From Liopterus haemorrhoidalis (lineage: Eukaryota; Arthropoda; Insecta; Coleoptera; Dytiscidae), in assembly GCA_963971575.1 (NCBI GenBank), contig OZ020611.1, positions 23,109,279 through 23,173,278 of the forward strand: a DNA stretch of 64,000 nucleotides, written 5' to 3'. The notes under the pieces were generated by a model that saw only the letters and a program-made list of their open reading frames with translations, was not told the origin of the DNA and did no database searches. Shown here piece by piece: positions 1 through 11,941 of the stretch; within the stretch, counting starts at the first letter, position 1; the number at the start of each line of letters is the position of its first letter. Both the position numbers and the translations under genes were made by a program.

Positions 1-1220
1 CATTGCGAAGACGACCCTTATTATTAGTGAAAATAAAATATAAGAAAACGCAAACCAAGACATTTAAATATTGTTCAATTTCTTCTGGATGTCAGATTAC
101 AATACGTCAAAAAGTTATTGTTTATTAGATTAGTGTCGATTTTGCCACCTTGGCGCTGTAATCTTAACAAACTTTACCTAATGCATGTCAAAAATTTTGA
201 CGTCATTGCGGGCTATTGGCATCAACCCTATCGTGTGCTGGTGTTCAAATTGATTATGACTGCACTTATCAACTGATGGGGAGCGAAGTTCTACCGCCGC
301 TCTTGAATTGTTTGGGAGCGATTTTCTATCCCCCGCATCTGTAAAGAACATTTATTGAGTTATTATTTGTTTATTTATTTAATTTTTTAGCTGTCTTTTT
401 GTTTTAAATTATATTACATTTGTTGTTTTGAAAATTAGCCAAGAAATTTCTTGGGCTTGTTTAAATTTCTAGTTCGCTCTTGAGAACAATGATAGTTCAA
501 TTATTCATTTATATGATGCTGTGGCGCTTATGGAGCTTCATTATAAACAAGGCTTATAGTACTACCAGCGAGCCGTGGCGTGTGAAATTTGGATGCGTGT
601 TAGACTGCCAGAGAAGTAGTAGTGAGTTCAGTCTCGCATTTCATGTAGACATCATCACTTTAAATAAACACTAAATCTGTGTTACACTCTCTCTCTTTAG
701 TCCAAATACTTTCTTTCTCTGCGCATACTTTATCCTTATCCGCCACAGCTGGCTGGTTGTGCTGTAATAAGTTTTAAGGCTTAATTCAAGAATATGTTTT
801 GGAACATTAGCCCTAAATATTTTTTTATTAACTATGGTGTTCAATTTTAATTTTAAACAAGATTCTGTTAGCCAATTACTTATATACAGTTATTAAAATA
901 TTTACAATTTTCAGTAAGCATTATAGGTCGGGGGCTTATATTTATATAGAAACTCATATACAAGTCTAGTCATATTACAAAAATATATATTATAGAATAA
1001 TATGAAAATGTCAATTATGAAAATATTAAGAGCTTAAACACACGAAACTAAACATCCTCTGGTGAAATGAGTGAGAGCACGAGTGGGAAAATAACCTAAA
1101 TCTAAAGTGCAACTGTCAGATACAAAATCAGGAAACAGTTGACAATGCTTTTAAACATAAGGCAGTAATTTGTGGTCTTTTGCTACGCATTCGTAAAAAT
1201 CGAAAATAGTATATTGTGCA
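1..1220. other. No gene recognised (AT-rich)
   Basis: AT-rich sequence with short open frames only. None shows a recognisable domain, codon bias or signal peptide. I see no inverted-repeat boundaries or tRNA-like boxes here. Confidence 0.5.
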
Positions 1221-1227
1221 AGTAGCG

Positions 1228-1318
1228 CAGAATGCCATATATTCCGCACGAGAATGAATCAAACGAGCCGCAGGCGAGTGAAGCAAATCATTCGAGTGCG
1301 GAATATATATTCTGCACA
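1228..1318. repeat. ~95-bp imperfect hairpin with GAGCCGCAGGCGAG core
   Basis: The left arm (GCAGAATGCCATATATTCCG) pairs with a right arm ending ATATATTCTGC around a GC-rich core that reads GAGCCGCAGGCGAG. The complementary core CGCCTGCGGCTCG recurs near 25267-25280. This looks like a foldback or MITE core of unknown superfamily. Confidence 0.5.
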
Positions 1319-1736
1319 TGTTGCTCACTATGATTTTCTTCCGATTACTATTTTTCAATAAATAAATAATCAAGAAAATCTAATATAAATATGGTTAACA
1401 GCCATTAATGCGCGCCAGCCAGTATGGAAATGAAAATTTTCGAAAACTACACTTGCGCAGTGCTGCGAATTTATTCTTTCCCGCACAACGCATATACGCA
1501 TTGGGGCACATTTATCATTCCCACATCGCCTGCGCGCACATGAGTGTAACATGCGAAATTAAGCTTATTTCCTGTCAACTAACAATATCGAAATGAGGCA
1601 GTTCCATAGTAGTCGTAGGAAAAAAGTTTTATGCATATTTTAAACTACTCAGAAACTAAAAGTCAATTTAATAAAGTATACGATGACTTGTATATTAATC
1701 CTAAGGAGTTTATCAGTTATTTTCGGGCGAGTGCCG

Positions 1737-1808
1737 GTCGCTATGGCGTAGTGGTCAGCTCATTTTATTGCTAACCATGGGGGCTCGGGTTCGAATACCG
1801 GTGATGGC
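1737..1808 (+). repeat. tRNA-like module (SINE head or tRNA pseudogene)
   Basis: An A-box-like TGGCGTAGTGGTCAGC is followed about 45 bases later by a B-box-like GGTTCGAATACC, the arrangement of an internal pol III promoter. The acceptor stem does not close well, so I do not call a functional tRNA. AT-rich sequence follows. Confidence 0.55.
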
Positions 1809-2339
1809 ATGGATGTTTGTATTTGTCATAAAATTTCTAAAGTATACAAAATAAAAATAAATTATATACTGGTTAATGGCCATCAGTAGCTAAAGAATCA
1901 ATACCAAAAAAGTTTAATAAATAAATAAAAATTTTCCAGCGAGTAAAAATAAATTAGACGCATTGACCATGGTTCAACCTACCATTATTACTATCGTATG
2001 ATACATTTGGATTACTTATAATTTAGAGAAAATATTCTAATATAAGCTGTTCACCTTTGTAAGGACAAACTAGATCTGGTTATTTTGGTTACTTTTATAG
2101 TGTATTACTGACTTTAAATGTCAATTAAAAATATTCCTTACGCTGTAAATCGACTTTAGGTTTATAGGTTATGATCATTATAATTAAGATAACATTTTTC
2201 ATTATGTCAAATGGTACGACATTTAAAAAAAAAATTACATTTTTTAATACCAACATGACATACAGTTTCAAAAGTGCAAACTATTGAAACACTGTTTTCC
2301 TCTTAGTTTGTTCTTACAAAAGTGAACAGCTTATACATT

Positions 2340-2940
2340 AAATATTTGCCAAAATTTAATAGCCATTGGATTGTTTCATTGGCAGTTGTACGACAGATTG
2401 TAGGTCGCCTTGAGAAGCACGATGAGGACATTGGTCTACGATATGTTGCATAGTTTATAAAGACGCATCGCAGTCACAAGAGGGAGAGTCGGCTAAGCCC
2501 CAGTTATTAAGTATGTAGCGTCATCTGCCGTGGCTAGTAACTAATCTGTTTAATCTCACCCAATCCGTGCGAGGTAGCGAGTAACCATTTCGTTGAACAT
2601 TGAGATCTGAAATTAAATTTTTGTTGGGATGGGCAAAATTGACCCATTCTTTGGACCATTCGTCTTTCGCCTTATAAGTAGAAGCAAGGATGGAATTTTT
2701 CCAAATAGGAAATCGGGATTTAAGCCTATGACTTGGGGGTATATAGTTGGTTCTCGTGTATAGGTAGTCTGTAGTTGCTTCCAAATTTTTGCCAAATTGT
2801 AACGCCTATTTTGTTTCTCCGAATAGATGGATGGCATATGCCCAACTTTCGCATAGTTGTGTTCAAGTTGGACGTAATTTTGTTTGTAGGCACTGTTCTT
2901 CCATATTGCGGAGCAGTACACTTCTGAACTGACCATAACG
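2340..2940 (-). pseudogene. Jockey-type LINE ORF2 C-terminal fragment
   Basis: Translated on the minus strand in more than one frame, this gives blocks typical of the region after the reverse transcriptase in Jockey-like non-LTR retrotransposons: YCSAIWKNSA, then IPPSHRLKSRFPIW, then LPRTDWVRLNRLVTSHGR, then WGLADSPSCDC followed by TMQHIVDQCPHRA. The cysteine/histidine pattern of the last block is the expected zinc-knuckle-like C-terminus. Reading-frame changes between blocks and an in-frame stop near 2455 show it is dead. The N-terminal endonuclease and the RT core are absent. Confidence 0.75.
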
Positions 2941-2976
2941 GAATACCTTAATTATTTCATCTCTATCCAGTTGGGC

Positions 2977-3210
2977 CAACAGAGTGGCCGAGCGCACTGA
3001 GTCGTACGGTTTAGTACTACAGTCTGGCCTGGGCGGTCGGTGGTTCGAACCTCCTTCGTTGGTGATATTATTCGGGCGAGAATAATATGTTTACATTACT
3101 CCCATTTTCACAATCATTCACCCTCATCCAGGTGTAGGAGCTCGCCCCCTGGCATCGGCGACTAGCCTCGTTGCAGAAATAGGCTGATGTAAAATAAATA
3201 AAATTAATCA
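2977..3210 (+). repeat. tRNA-derived SINE with target-site duplication
   Basis: The head has an A box (GAGTGGCCGAGCG, resembling a type II tRNA) and a B box (GGTGGTTCGAACC). A body follows that contains GGTGTAGGAGCTCGCCCCCT and a tail of AAAATAAATAAAATTAA. ATCCAGTTGGGC at 2965 and ATCCAGTGGGC at 3211 look like the target duplication. The body core recurs at 7681-7770. The A/B boxes, A-rich tail and direct repeats together support a retroposed SINE. Confidence 0.75.
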
Positions 3211-3222
3211 ATCCAGTGGGCT

Positions 3223-3252
3223 GATAGTATCGATCAGAGGATCGATACTATC
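3223..3252. repeat. Perfect hairpin, 13-bp arms
   Basis: GATAGTATCGATC and its exact reverse complement are separated by AGAG. It lies just downstream of the SINE, outside its target duplication. Function is unknown. Confidence 0.7.
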
Positions 3253-3571
3253 ACCTCATATACTTCCAACCACAGCGTCCTCAGGTTTTTGTTGTCGTAA
3301 ACAGGAATCTTTTTATTATATAGTACTGATCTTTAAGTACTGCACTTTCTAGTAAGGAAAGAACACAGCTCATATGAAAAATTAAAAATGCAGCTATTTC
3401 ACCGCTCGTGCGCTCAAATGTACCTATTCAAATTTGAAAGGTGGCAACCGTGTTGCTAAAGAAAATTGATTCACTCTCATTTTGCATTGTGTTCTTACTC
3501 AAGGCGGCTAAAAAACCGATTAACGGCAAGAAACTGCTTGTGTGTGTGTTAGCTTTAACATCAGTATAATA

Positions 3572-3925
3572 CATAGGCGCCCGCAGAAATTATTCGGGGG
3601 GGGGGGGGCAAGACCAAAACATAGATATAGATGTCATATTCGAACAATGCACTTGGCGGATCTGGGTACGATACCCCGCTGAGGATAAACATTTATTTTC
3701 TAGTTAAAAATGTGTTCTCTATAGTTAAAAAATCATCGATTTAGGAAATAAGAACTATCCTGGCTAATAGCCACAGTTGCTAAAGCAAAAATATAATAAT
3801 AAACAATCGTTTTTTTTATGAATTTTATATTTAAATGATATAATTTTTTTTTTCTAAGATACGAATTGGTAATTGGTCCAGGGGGGGCAACTGACCCATC
3901 TTGCCCCCGCTTGCGGGCGCCTATG
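3572..3925. mobile_element. hAT-type MITE, 354 bp, perfect 8-bp TSD
   Basis: Ends are CATAGGCGCCCGCA and its reverse complement TGCGGGCGCCTATG. The element is flanked by identical 8-bp direct repeats GTATAATA at 3564-3571 and 3926-3933. An 8-bp duplication with short terminal inverted repeats is the signature of the hAT superfamily. It contains a G11-12 run and no open reading frame, so it is non-autonomous. Confidence 0.88.
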
Positions 3926-3933
3926 GTATAATA

Positions 3934-4680
3934 AGTATTATGCGAGAATCGCTATCTGTAAATGCAGATTGGAATTCAATTATGACCGTTGCGGTCCACA
4001 ATTAAACGACGAGTTTTCCAATTAAGTGGAGAAAATACAAGTTAAATAATTTATTTACAAGCATTTAGCCAAATTAATGATAACAGATATAATACATAAA
4101 AAAATAACGTAAAAACGCAGGTGACAAATACTAAGACATTTCATTTATCAACAAAAAATAAGTAACAAACTGGCATTTGTAATACATATTTTAAATATAT
4201 CGGTGTACTTTTGCCAAATATTATAGAAATATTCCAACATACTCGTACAATTTGCTATGTCCTGCTATCGCGAGGTGTATGATGAGGGTGTATAATAAGC
4301 ACCAGTATTTCTTATGTATTAGTATCGTTCGTGGATGCAACAAATAAATGTGAGGTATGGAAATGAAAACGAAAGTAGAAAAAAAAACAAAACAAAAAAA
4401 TCGGCGTTGCAAAAAACACGAGTAATCGTTGGTTTCATGGAGAAAACGTACAGTATAGAAAATTTGTTGAATTTCTAGAACATTCAGCATCATTTACGTA
4501 TGCATAAAGTATCTGTATAAAGATTTTAAATAATCTGGGGAAATGCTCATAATCTTTTACTAAATGTTATTAGCACTACTAGCATATGCAACTACGTACT
4601 ACTAATCATATTTCTCGCTCTGACTCAGTATCTGGGTGGTATGTCGCACTCTTTTCATAAACGTCAAATTTTGTTGTAGA
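3934..4680. other. No gene recognised
   Basis: AT-rich sequence. The longest minus-strand open frame (4221-4493) is hydrophobic and low-complexity with no family match I can name. Confidence 0.45.
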
Positions 4681-4685
4681 ATTAA

Positions 4686-5143
4686 GTAAAGTCACTGGAT
4701 TATACAAAGTACCGCAACGGCGGCCATGCTGGGGTTAAAAATGTCGCCAACACAAATGATGTTCAGTGATTCCAACATTACAAAAATAAGAAACTAGTTT
4801 TTATTTTAAACATTGTAATCACGATTTTTTTAATCAAAGATGCACTATAACAAAATTGTGGTACAATTTCAATTATTTTTTTATTTTTACTAAATAAAAT
4901 GGATATAATATATAAATTTAAATTAAACTTAACCTTAAATATTCAAACCACTGACAAAGAAGGTTATTAAATGAGAGCGAGAGAGGGAGATGTGACAGCG
5001 CAGACGTAAACTTAAGAACGTAAAAATTGCTGCTTTAGTTTGCTTAATAGGGGAAGAAATGTTGCCAATCAAACCCTGGGGTCTGTCGGCTTCTTCAAAG
5101 GCTTGCGGTACTTTGTATAATCCAGTGACTTTAGAATTAAGTA
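4686..5143. repeat. Inverted repeat pair, ~30-bp arms, possible MITE
   Basis: AAAGTCACTGGATTATACAA at 4686 continues to a GTACCGCAA end. It recurs in reverse complement at 5104-5133, with ATTAAG-type flanks shared on both sides. The ~390-bp interior is AT-rich with no coding signal. This is compatible with a terminal-inverted-repeat element, but I could not settle the target duplication. Confidence 0.5.
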
Positions 5144-5917
5144 AATAAAGGAAACTTTGTAAAATCGCAGCGCCATATGCGGTAAAGCTGGAACACTCGA
5201 AAGTGACATTAAACCGTTACTCGTGTATTTGTTTACATAGTGAAAATGAACACGAGTTGTATTTTCCTGTTTTCCGAGCATTTTTTAATTTAAAGATAAT
5301 CTACGATTTACAAGATATGTAACAATATACCATTCTAAAGAAATTTCAAGGAAATTTTTAATTTTTCATTGTATTTTTAATTCTTTTTGACTGTCTGTCA
5401 ATATAATAACAACAAAAATATGGTAAATATATTAGTAAAAATTAATATATCTGCCTGAACAAGTAAAAAGGCCTTTTAATATATCAACTGATGATTTAGG
5501 CAAATTTTGGGTGGGATAAATGCTTTTTTTTCAGTCTTTTCTTGGACTTAAAAAATCACTTTCCATAAAATGCAACGAGCAAACATGCATGCTTGAGCTT
5601 TTGGGTCCATAAAAACCTACGATCCACTACTTTCTCTCTCCAAAGGTCGTTTCAATAGATATTTTTTTCGATTTAAGTAAATTATTGAATGTTTAAGAAT
5701 AATTCTTCCTTATTCACGATTTACATTGCGGCACACAACAAAATTGATTGTTTTTTCCATGATTCACAAAAATAAAACACAAACAAAAAAACACGTATTT
5801 CTCCATTGAACAAAACAAAACAATGTCACTTTCGTATATTCCGGAAATTGCCACCAGATATCAGGGCGCTTAGGAAGTTTCCCCTAATGATTATGAGCTT
5901 GCCCCCTGGTTTCTGAC

Positions 5918-5972
5918 TTGCGTAGCGTAGTGGTAACACACGTGCCCTGCGTTGCGGGTTCGAATCATATAT
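5918..5972 (+). repeat. tRNA-like module
   Basis: GTAGCGTAGTGGTAACAC is an A box and GCGGGTTCGAATC is a B box, at tRNA spacing. The 3' side runs straight into ATATATATA instead of an acceptor stem, so this is a tRNA pseudogene or SINE head rather than a functional tRNA. Confidence 0.55.
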
Positions 5973-5974
5973 AT

Positions 5975-7600
5975 ATAAACTAGTATATGGCGCCTGGCCT
6001 ATCTCTCAATGTAAATTAAAATGTTCCAACATAGAGAGTAAGATATACATATGTCTGTCTCTTTTGGTGACCGTAAAACACAATGCGCATGCTCGGGTAG
6101 TGTCAATTCATTTTGAAAAAGCAGGATAAAATCAGATGAAATGACATTTACATTTAAAAAAATAAGGTTAGAAGTTATCAAACAAAAACCCTAATTATTT
6201 GGTAAAAAGACGTAGCTGTACCCGTTTATATATATGAAAATATGAACGTTAAAAAACAATGACATTTGTTTCACTATGATATGGAACTAATGTAACATTT
6301 AGCGACATCTACTGTGGTTATTTGAAACTAAAACTGGTTACTAACGCCATCTATTTTTTTACCCGGAAACTATTTTCACGAGCACAACTCCACCATTAAG
6401 CCTTCAACCCCCTGCTTTACTCCTTCTCTTTGCTTCCGACACGTAACTGTAATTTTTTCGACCAATAGCAAGGTCGTAATTTGGACATGCGCAAACTATT
6501 CACCGGGCATAAAGGGGTACGGCAATACATAGCTCCATCCTCCTATCATGGAACATCTAGCCAGCCTTCATGCGCCATATACTTGTTTATATATATATGG
6601 TTCGAATCATGTTTAGCCATGGAATTTTCATTACGAAATATTAGAATTGTCCTGGTTAATTGTATAAGTAGCAAAGGCCATGAACGTGAAATAAAAAATA
6701 ATAATAATCTGGTAGTCTTTAAAACTTTAAAAATGATTTTTACACTTACAACTAATGAGAGAAAAGCTATTGAAGTATTTCCATACTTTTTCAGAAATAT
6801 TGATTCGACTGAATTTAAAAATGGGCGAACATTTATTTTTTGGGAATATTATTTCCTTAAATACTGGTGTCGAAGAGGCACCCTCGTGCGTAAATTATAT
6901 ACCTTGCCCAGGACACCAAAAACTTAATATTTTTGTATTTATTGACTAGAGTTGTGCGTGAGTTTCATTGACTTGTTATTCTTAAGGTAGTAATTTGTAC
7001 TTTGTTGGTGTGGTCGTCTGTATGAAAGGTTATTGTCAGTCATAAGTGCTTGATGTTGAAGGGTTTAGTAGTCAATCCGATGAAAGGAAAGATAATGGAA
7101 TAATGAATTTATTTTGTAGGGGTGTATTTTCTATCGAACTGCTTTGACTCTGAAACCCTTTTATAACATGTCTTGTCATGTAATGTATGTAAAGTAATGA
7201 CACTTGCGTGTTTTATAACAAATGTTTTGTGATTGTCTTTGTGTGATACAAATATTGCCAATTGGCTATTACTGAAACAGAAGACTGATTTGTATTAAAT
7301 AAATAGAATGGATTTAAAAATGTGTTTTTTTCTTTTTTTAATCCTTAACAGGTTGGTTCAATTCTTGTTGGAGTTGTTCTAACATTATCCCCGAAGGCTG
7401 GTTGAACGCCGTGAATAGTATCCAAGTTCCAGATCCAGAGCCGTAGCAACAACCTGGCATCGGGGCAAGTGAAAGGCCCGAGGTCTGATGACGGTTGCGA
7501 GGGCTAATGAGGGGCGTCATCGTGTGTTTTTCTTTGTTTTTGGTTACTTGTACTTTAAAAGCGAGATTTTTTTTGGTCATCACTTGTATTTTGGAAGTGA
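5975..7600. other. No gene recognised; longest ORF probably chance
   Basis: A 148-codon plus-strand open frame (6481-6927) runs here, but it has no signal peptide, recognisable domain or repetitive design, and its composition follows the local AT-rich background. TATATATATGGTTCGAATCATG near 6591 resembles an isolated B box. Confidence 0.4.
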
Positions 7601-7606
7601 GGACCT

Positions 7607-7680
7607 TTTTAGGGTTTTGTAGGTATGACCAAAAAACCCTTATAACGTCATTTTGTCGTCTGTCTGTCTGTCTGTTCGAC
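7607..7680 (+). repeat. 5' end of the Helentron-like hairpin repeat family
   Basis: AGGGTTTTGTAGGTATGACC pairs back with AAAAAACCCT to form a 5' hairpin. A short TCTG microsatellite follows (GTCTGTCTGTCTGTCTGT). The same start is seen near 17826, 48115 and, degraded, 22144. Here the copy is cut off after the TCTG tract and joined to a SINE body. Confidence 0.6.
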
Positions 7681-7770
7681 CCTTCATCCAGGTGTAGGAG
7701 CTCGCCCCCTGGCATCGGCGATTAGCCTCGTTGCAGAAATAAAGGCCGATGTAAAATAAATAATCTACTA
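7681..7770 (+). repeat. SINE body fragment
   Basis: This block is nearly identical to the body and tail of the SINE at 2977-3210 (ATCCAGGTGTAGGAGCTCGC through GTTGCAGAAAT to an AAAATAAATAA tail) but has no tRNA head. It starts directly at the TCTG microsatellite of the preceding repeat. That suggests template switching or recombination at the tetranucleotide run. Confidence 0.65.
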
Positions 7771-8074
7771 TTATATTGTACAAGTGTTGGTATGTATGTT
7801 CTATTCAACTTCTGGTGTATCTTCATTTTTCCGGTAACGCGGAGAGAGGAATATGAACCGCCGTCTTATCCGGGTGATATTTTTTTAGTGCTAAGGCTTA
7901 ATTTTATTTCGACAGGGGGTACTGACTAATTTTTATTGATAAAAATCATGCATTTTTTCCTCGAATCCGTGTCGAATCAAAGTCACCATTGATCGGCACG
8001 GACAGGTTTTATCAGACGATAATTCAAAAATATTCTTAATACAAGACGGCCGGTCCAGAATATTTATGGCGAGA

Positions 8075-9345
8075 ATCAAAGTGTTAAATGGTAATAATGG
8101 TTCAGGATAGCTTTTTGGACGTGCGAGATAATATTTTGAGGTATTAGAAAACATTTTTCAAAGAATCTGGGCCAGTATTTGAGCATTTTGAGGCAAAAAT
8201 ATAATTACAAGGTTTCAAACGGAGACAGCTGTCAATTTGTTTGCATTTTAAAATGGGACGAGATTTCACATTTTGAACGTGTTTCTTGACAGAAGAATAC
8301 TAATTAAGGATTTAAGGTGAATTAACGATAAAGTTTAAGACATTTGCAGGGCGAATTTCCATAAAATAGTGTTAAAAAAAGATTTATAGATATTAAAAAT
8401 TTCAGGGTTAATCAAAGTGTTAAGTGGTGATAATGGTTCAAGATAGCTTATTTGACGTGCGAGATAATATTTTGAGGCATCAGAAAACATTTTTCAAAGA
8501 ATCTGGACCTTTATTGGAAATATACTTACAAGATTTCAGAAGGTGACAGCTGTCAAATTTTTTGCATATTAAAATGGGAGGAGATTTCACATTTTGAACG
8601 TGTTTCTTGACAGAAGAATACTAATTAAGGATTTAAGGTGAATTAACGATAAAGTTTAAAACATTTGCAGGATGAATTTCCATAAAATAGTGTTAAAAAG
8701 ATTTATAGATATTAAAAATTTCAGGGTTAATCAAAGTGTTAAGTGGTGATAATGGTTCAAGATAGCTTATTTGACGTGCGAGATAATATTTTGAGGCATC
8801 AGAAAACATTTTTCAAAGAATCTGGACCTTTATTGGAAATATACTTACAAGATTTCAGAAGGTGACAGCTGTCAAATTTTTTGCATATTAAAATGGGAGG
8901 AGATTTCACATTTTGAACGTGTTTCTTGACAGAAGAATACTAATTAAGGATTTAAGGTGAATTAACGATAAAGTTTAAAACATTTGCAGGATGAATTTCC
9001 ATAAAATCGTGTTAAAAAGATTTATAGATATTAAAAATTTCAGGGTTAATAAAAGTGTTAAGTGGTGATAATGGTTCAAGATAGCTTATTTGACGTGCGA
9101 GATAATATTTTGAGGCATCAGAAAACATTTTTCAAAGAATCTGGGCCATTATTGGAAATATGCTTACAAGATTTCAGAAGGTGACAGCTGTCAAATTTTT
9201 TGCATTTTAAAATGGGACGAGATTGCACATTTTGAACGTATTTCTTGATAGAAGAAAACTAATTAAGTATTTAAGGTGAACTAACGATAAAACTTAAGAT
9301 ATCTGTAGGGGGAATTTCCATAAAATAGTGTTAAAAAAAGATGAG
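8075..9345. repeat. Tandem array, four copies of a ~319-bp unit
   Basis: Units start at ATCAAAGTGTTAA-type sequence near 8075, 8411, 8730 and 9049. The two inner spacings are exactly 319 bases. Units 2 and 3 are almost identical, while unit 1 (336 bases) and the last unit are more diverged, as expected when homogenisation is strongest in the middle. Each unit contains GGTGACAGCTGTCAA-like and AGAAGAATACTAATTAAGGA landmarks. No open reading frame is conserved across units, so it looks like satellite or minisatellite DNA. Confidence 0.88.
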
Positions 9346-9454
9346 CGACGTGTTTTATAATCGACAAGTACGACAAAATTATATTAAAACGAGTCGCGAA
9401 GCGACGAGTTTTAACAACGTAGGGGAGAAGACCGGCGTAGCCGGGCTGAGGCCC

Positions 9455-10472
9455 CTAGTATAATAATAATGTCTGTCTGTTCGGTAAAAATTGTAGCCAA
9501 ACGGCTAAACCTAGAGAGTTGAAATTTGGCATGCTTATACAACTCTTTGACCCGCACATAGGAAAAATACTAAAACATCTAAAAAACATATCCCCCTAAA
9601 AATATAAACAAATATGTGCTCATCGAAAAAAAATATATATTTTTTTTATAATTCTGAGTAGGGTATCAAATGAAAGCCCTTGGTACGTGGATTAACGATC
9701 AAATTTTTATTTTTGCAAAATAAATTATTTTGAAGCGATTTTTGCCAAAATTGTGCAAAAAAATTTTTGTCCCACACCCTGTAGACCAGATGGTTTAAAC
9801 AAAAAATCTGAAATTCTAAGTAATGTACATTGGTGTGAACCGGAATAGTTCAACAGGAATTTTTGATCAGATTAGGTTTTTGGAAAAAAACGCATTTTTT
9901 GTGATTTTTTGCTAATAATGTACACAAGTTATAGCTTTGTAACACGCCACACTGTAACGTGTATGCTGGTCTAGTGGTATTTGACGCTGATTTTTCACCC
10001 AAGAAACCCGATCCGAAAGGGATCGAACCCTGTGAGAAGAGACCATATAATTTTTTGTTTTTTTTTTTTTAATTTTTGTATTGTTTAAATTATTTTTTCA
10101 AAATTCTAGTTATATTTTGGCAAATGATGCATTTAATTTTTAAAAGCGTAAATTTAATAGCCAGTGGAAATTGTTTAAATTATAATTTAATTCTGTTTCA
10201 ATGTACACGAAATCAGAGGGGCGGAACTTATAACAACCAATGGAAGCCATAGGCGCAATTTTTAAAATTCTTAATGAACCTTGCTATATAAAAAAAAATA
10301 CTGCACATATTTAGAAACCTAAATAATGGTATTAGGCGCTCGCATTAAAATTAACAAAAAAAATATTTTAATATAAAATTTGTTTTCGCATCCAAAATAA
10401 TCATCATTCACTTACTAAATACCTGCAAAACCCTGAAATGTGTGAAAATTCACACTTCACATCAATTTTTTT
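9455..10472 (+). mobile_element. Helentron-like non-autonomous repeat with 3' hairpin
   Basis: It starts with a TCTGTCTGT tract and AAATTGTAGCCAAACGGCT. It shares long blocks (GAGTAGGGTATCAAATGAAA, then TGTACATTGGTGT) with copies at 17826, 43975, 48115 and 60470. It ends with TGAAATGTGTGAAAATTCAC, whose TGTGAA/TTCACA arms form a terminal hairpin. A microsatellite near the 5' end plus a 3' hairpin resembles DINE-1/HINE elements, which are non-autonomous Helentrons. That assignment is inference, because no Rep/helicase gene is visible. Confidence 0.5.
9962..10046 (+). repeat. tRNA-like module inside the Helentron-like repeat
   Basis: TGGTCTAGTGGTATTTGACG (A-box-like) and AGGGATCGAACCCT (B-box-like with a closing T-stem) lie inside the repeat. 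A different tRNA-like sequence occupies the equivalent position in the copy at 43975-44960. Confidence 0.5.
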
Positions 10473-10509
10473 GTCATCATTTGTATTTTGGAAGTGAGGA
10501 CTTTTTTTG

Positions 10510-11320
10510 TCAATTTATTTTCACCTGTTTATTAACAGGGCGCTATTTTAAGTTAATTTCTCTGTCGAGATCCAGTACATCCTCTTGCAGTAGCGCAGAC
10601 AGAAATTTAAAATAAAAATCGCAACTGAAATACAGAGAATTTTTTGTTTTTTATAAGTTACTAAAAATTCGAAAAATACTACGATTCAACGGTTTCTACG
10701 GTTTATATTTATACTCATGCGATGGCTGGCTTTAGTTTACTTTTAAATTTGTAAATTGTATATAATAAAGTTTCACTTTTAAGGAAGCTGATTGCCATGG
10801 TATAGCAGTCAACGTTTTGGCCTCTGTTGTCACAATTCACAAGTTGGGAATCACGTCGCTGTTTGGAAATACCCGTAACACATTTGCAGTCAGACGCAAC
10901 TGGGCATAGCCAGATTTTTTTTATTGAGAGGAATTAGGATTTTTTTGTTTTGAAAATATACTTTTTTTTATAAAATAAAAGTACAGATATAATAATTTGT
11001 TATTGAAATTAAATTTGAATAATAATAAAAATAAAAAAATAATAAAAAATAAAAGTAACGTTAGTAAAAAATAAGTAGGAAAATAAAAATAAACGTATTT
11101 TATTCTTGAAAATTATTTAATGAGGAAAACATTTTTATTTTAAATTATTTGTTTTGAAACATTATTTGGTATGAATTTACCAACGTTTTAAAAATTTATT
11201 AAATAATAGAAGGTTTGTCTCATTCTCGGCTATAACCGGACTGCTGGCAATATAACCATATTTGGCTACTGAATATATAATAAATGTCATATTCCACATT
11301 TCTTAAAAGGATAGTAATAA
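10510..11320. other. Non-coding, AT-rich; shares blocks with 36840-37000
   Basis: No gene recognised. A part around 11090-11310, including the ATTTGGCTACTGAATATA and GTCATATTCCACATTTCTT landmarks, is present in reverse complement near 36880-37000, so this is dispersed repeat sequence. Confidence 0.5.
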
Positions 11321-11329
11321 CTAAATATA

Positions 11330-11504
11330 TAGGTATTTTCTTGGGTTTCGGTCGACAATTAAAAGCAAATTTAGTCAAATAAAATTTACTAAATTTAAAA
11401 AGATTTATTTACTTGCTAACTAGTTTCGGTTCTATCTGAATAATTTTTTAAATATTTGACTAAATTTGCTTTTAACTATCGACCGAAACCCAAGAAAATA
11501 GCTA
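11330..11504. mobile_element. Foldback MITE, ~175 bp, ~50-bp arms
   Basis: The left arm contains TTTTCTTGGGTTTCGGTCGA and AAAAGCAAATTTAGTCAAAT. The right arm is its near-exact reverse complement, ending CCGAAACCCAAGAAAATAGC. Flanks are TA-rich, consistent with a TA-inserting (mariner-type) MITE, but the exact edge is ambiguous. Confidence 0.7.
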
Positions 11505-11941
11505 TATATTTATCTATAAAATACGGTCAAGAATTCTTTTATTCAATATAGTAATAACGTTTATTTAATTCGATTTATTTGTTATTTAATTCGATTAGTT
11601 AGTTTTTGCAGTGCAAGGAATACAAATATTGCTTGTTTTTAAATGATTTATATTTCCATAATTAAATTGCATAATTGTTACTAAAATCTAGATTCTAGCC
11701 CTAAACTCGGGGTTCCATTTATATCTTTTTTAGAATCCCTATTAAAACAAAAATGTTTGGGGTTTTCCGGCTCTGGTTTTAAGGATTTGTTTAAAAAATA
11801 ATTAAATTGTTAAATTTGACTAATATAAAAAGGCTAACAGAAAAAAAAATGTAATATTATAAAATTTGTAATTAGTAGCAGTAAATCGAATCAAGATCCC
11901 GTCCCCCCGATCAATCAATGATTGGTACACATAGATAAATA

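Noticed and set aside
1737..1808. Functional tRNA gene
   Set aside because: A and B boxes are present but I could not close an acceptor stem or a proper anticodon arm. The same applies to 5918, 9962, 31493 and 44412.
6481..6949. 148-codon open frame as a gene
   Set aside because: No domain, signal peptide or homologous copy is recognisable, and the composition matches the flanking AT-rich DNA. Likely chance.
8075..9345. CRISPR-like array
   Set aside because: The repeats are contiguous 319-bp units with no unique spacers, in a eukaryotic context: a tandem satellite-type array.
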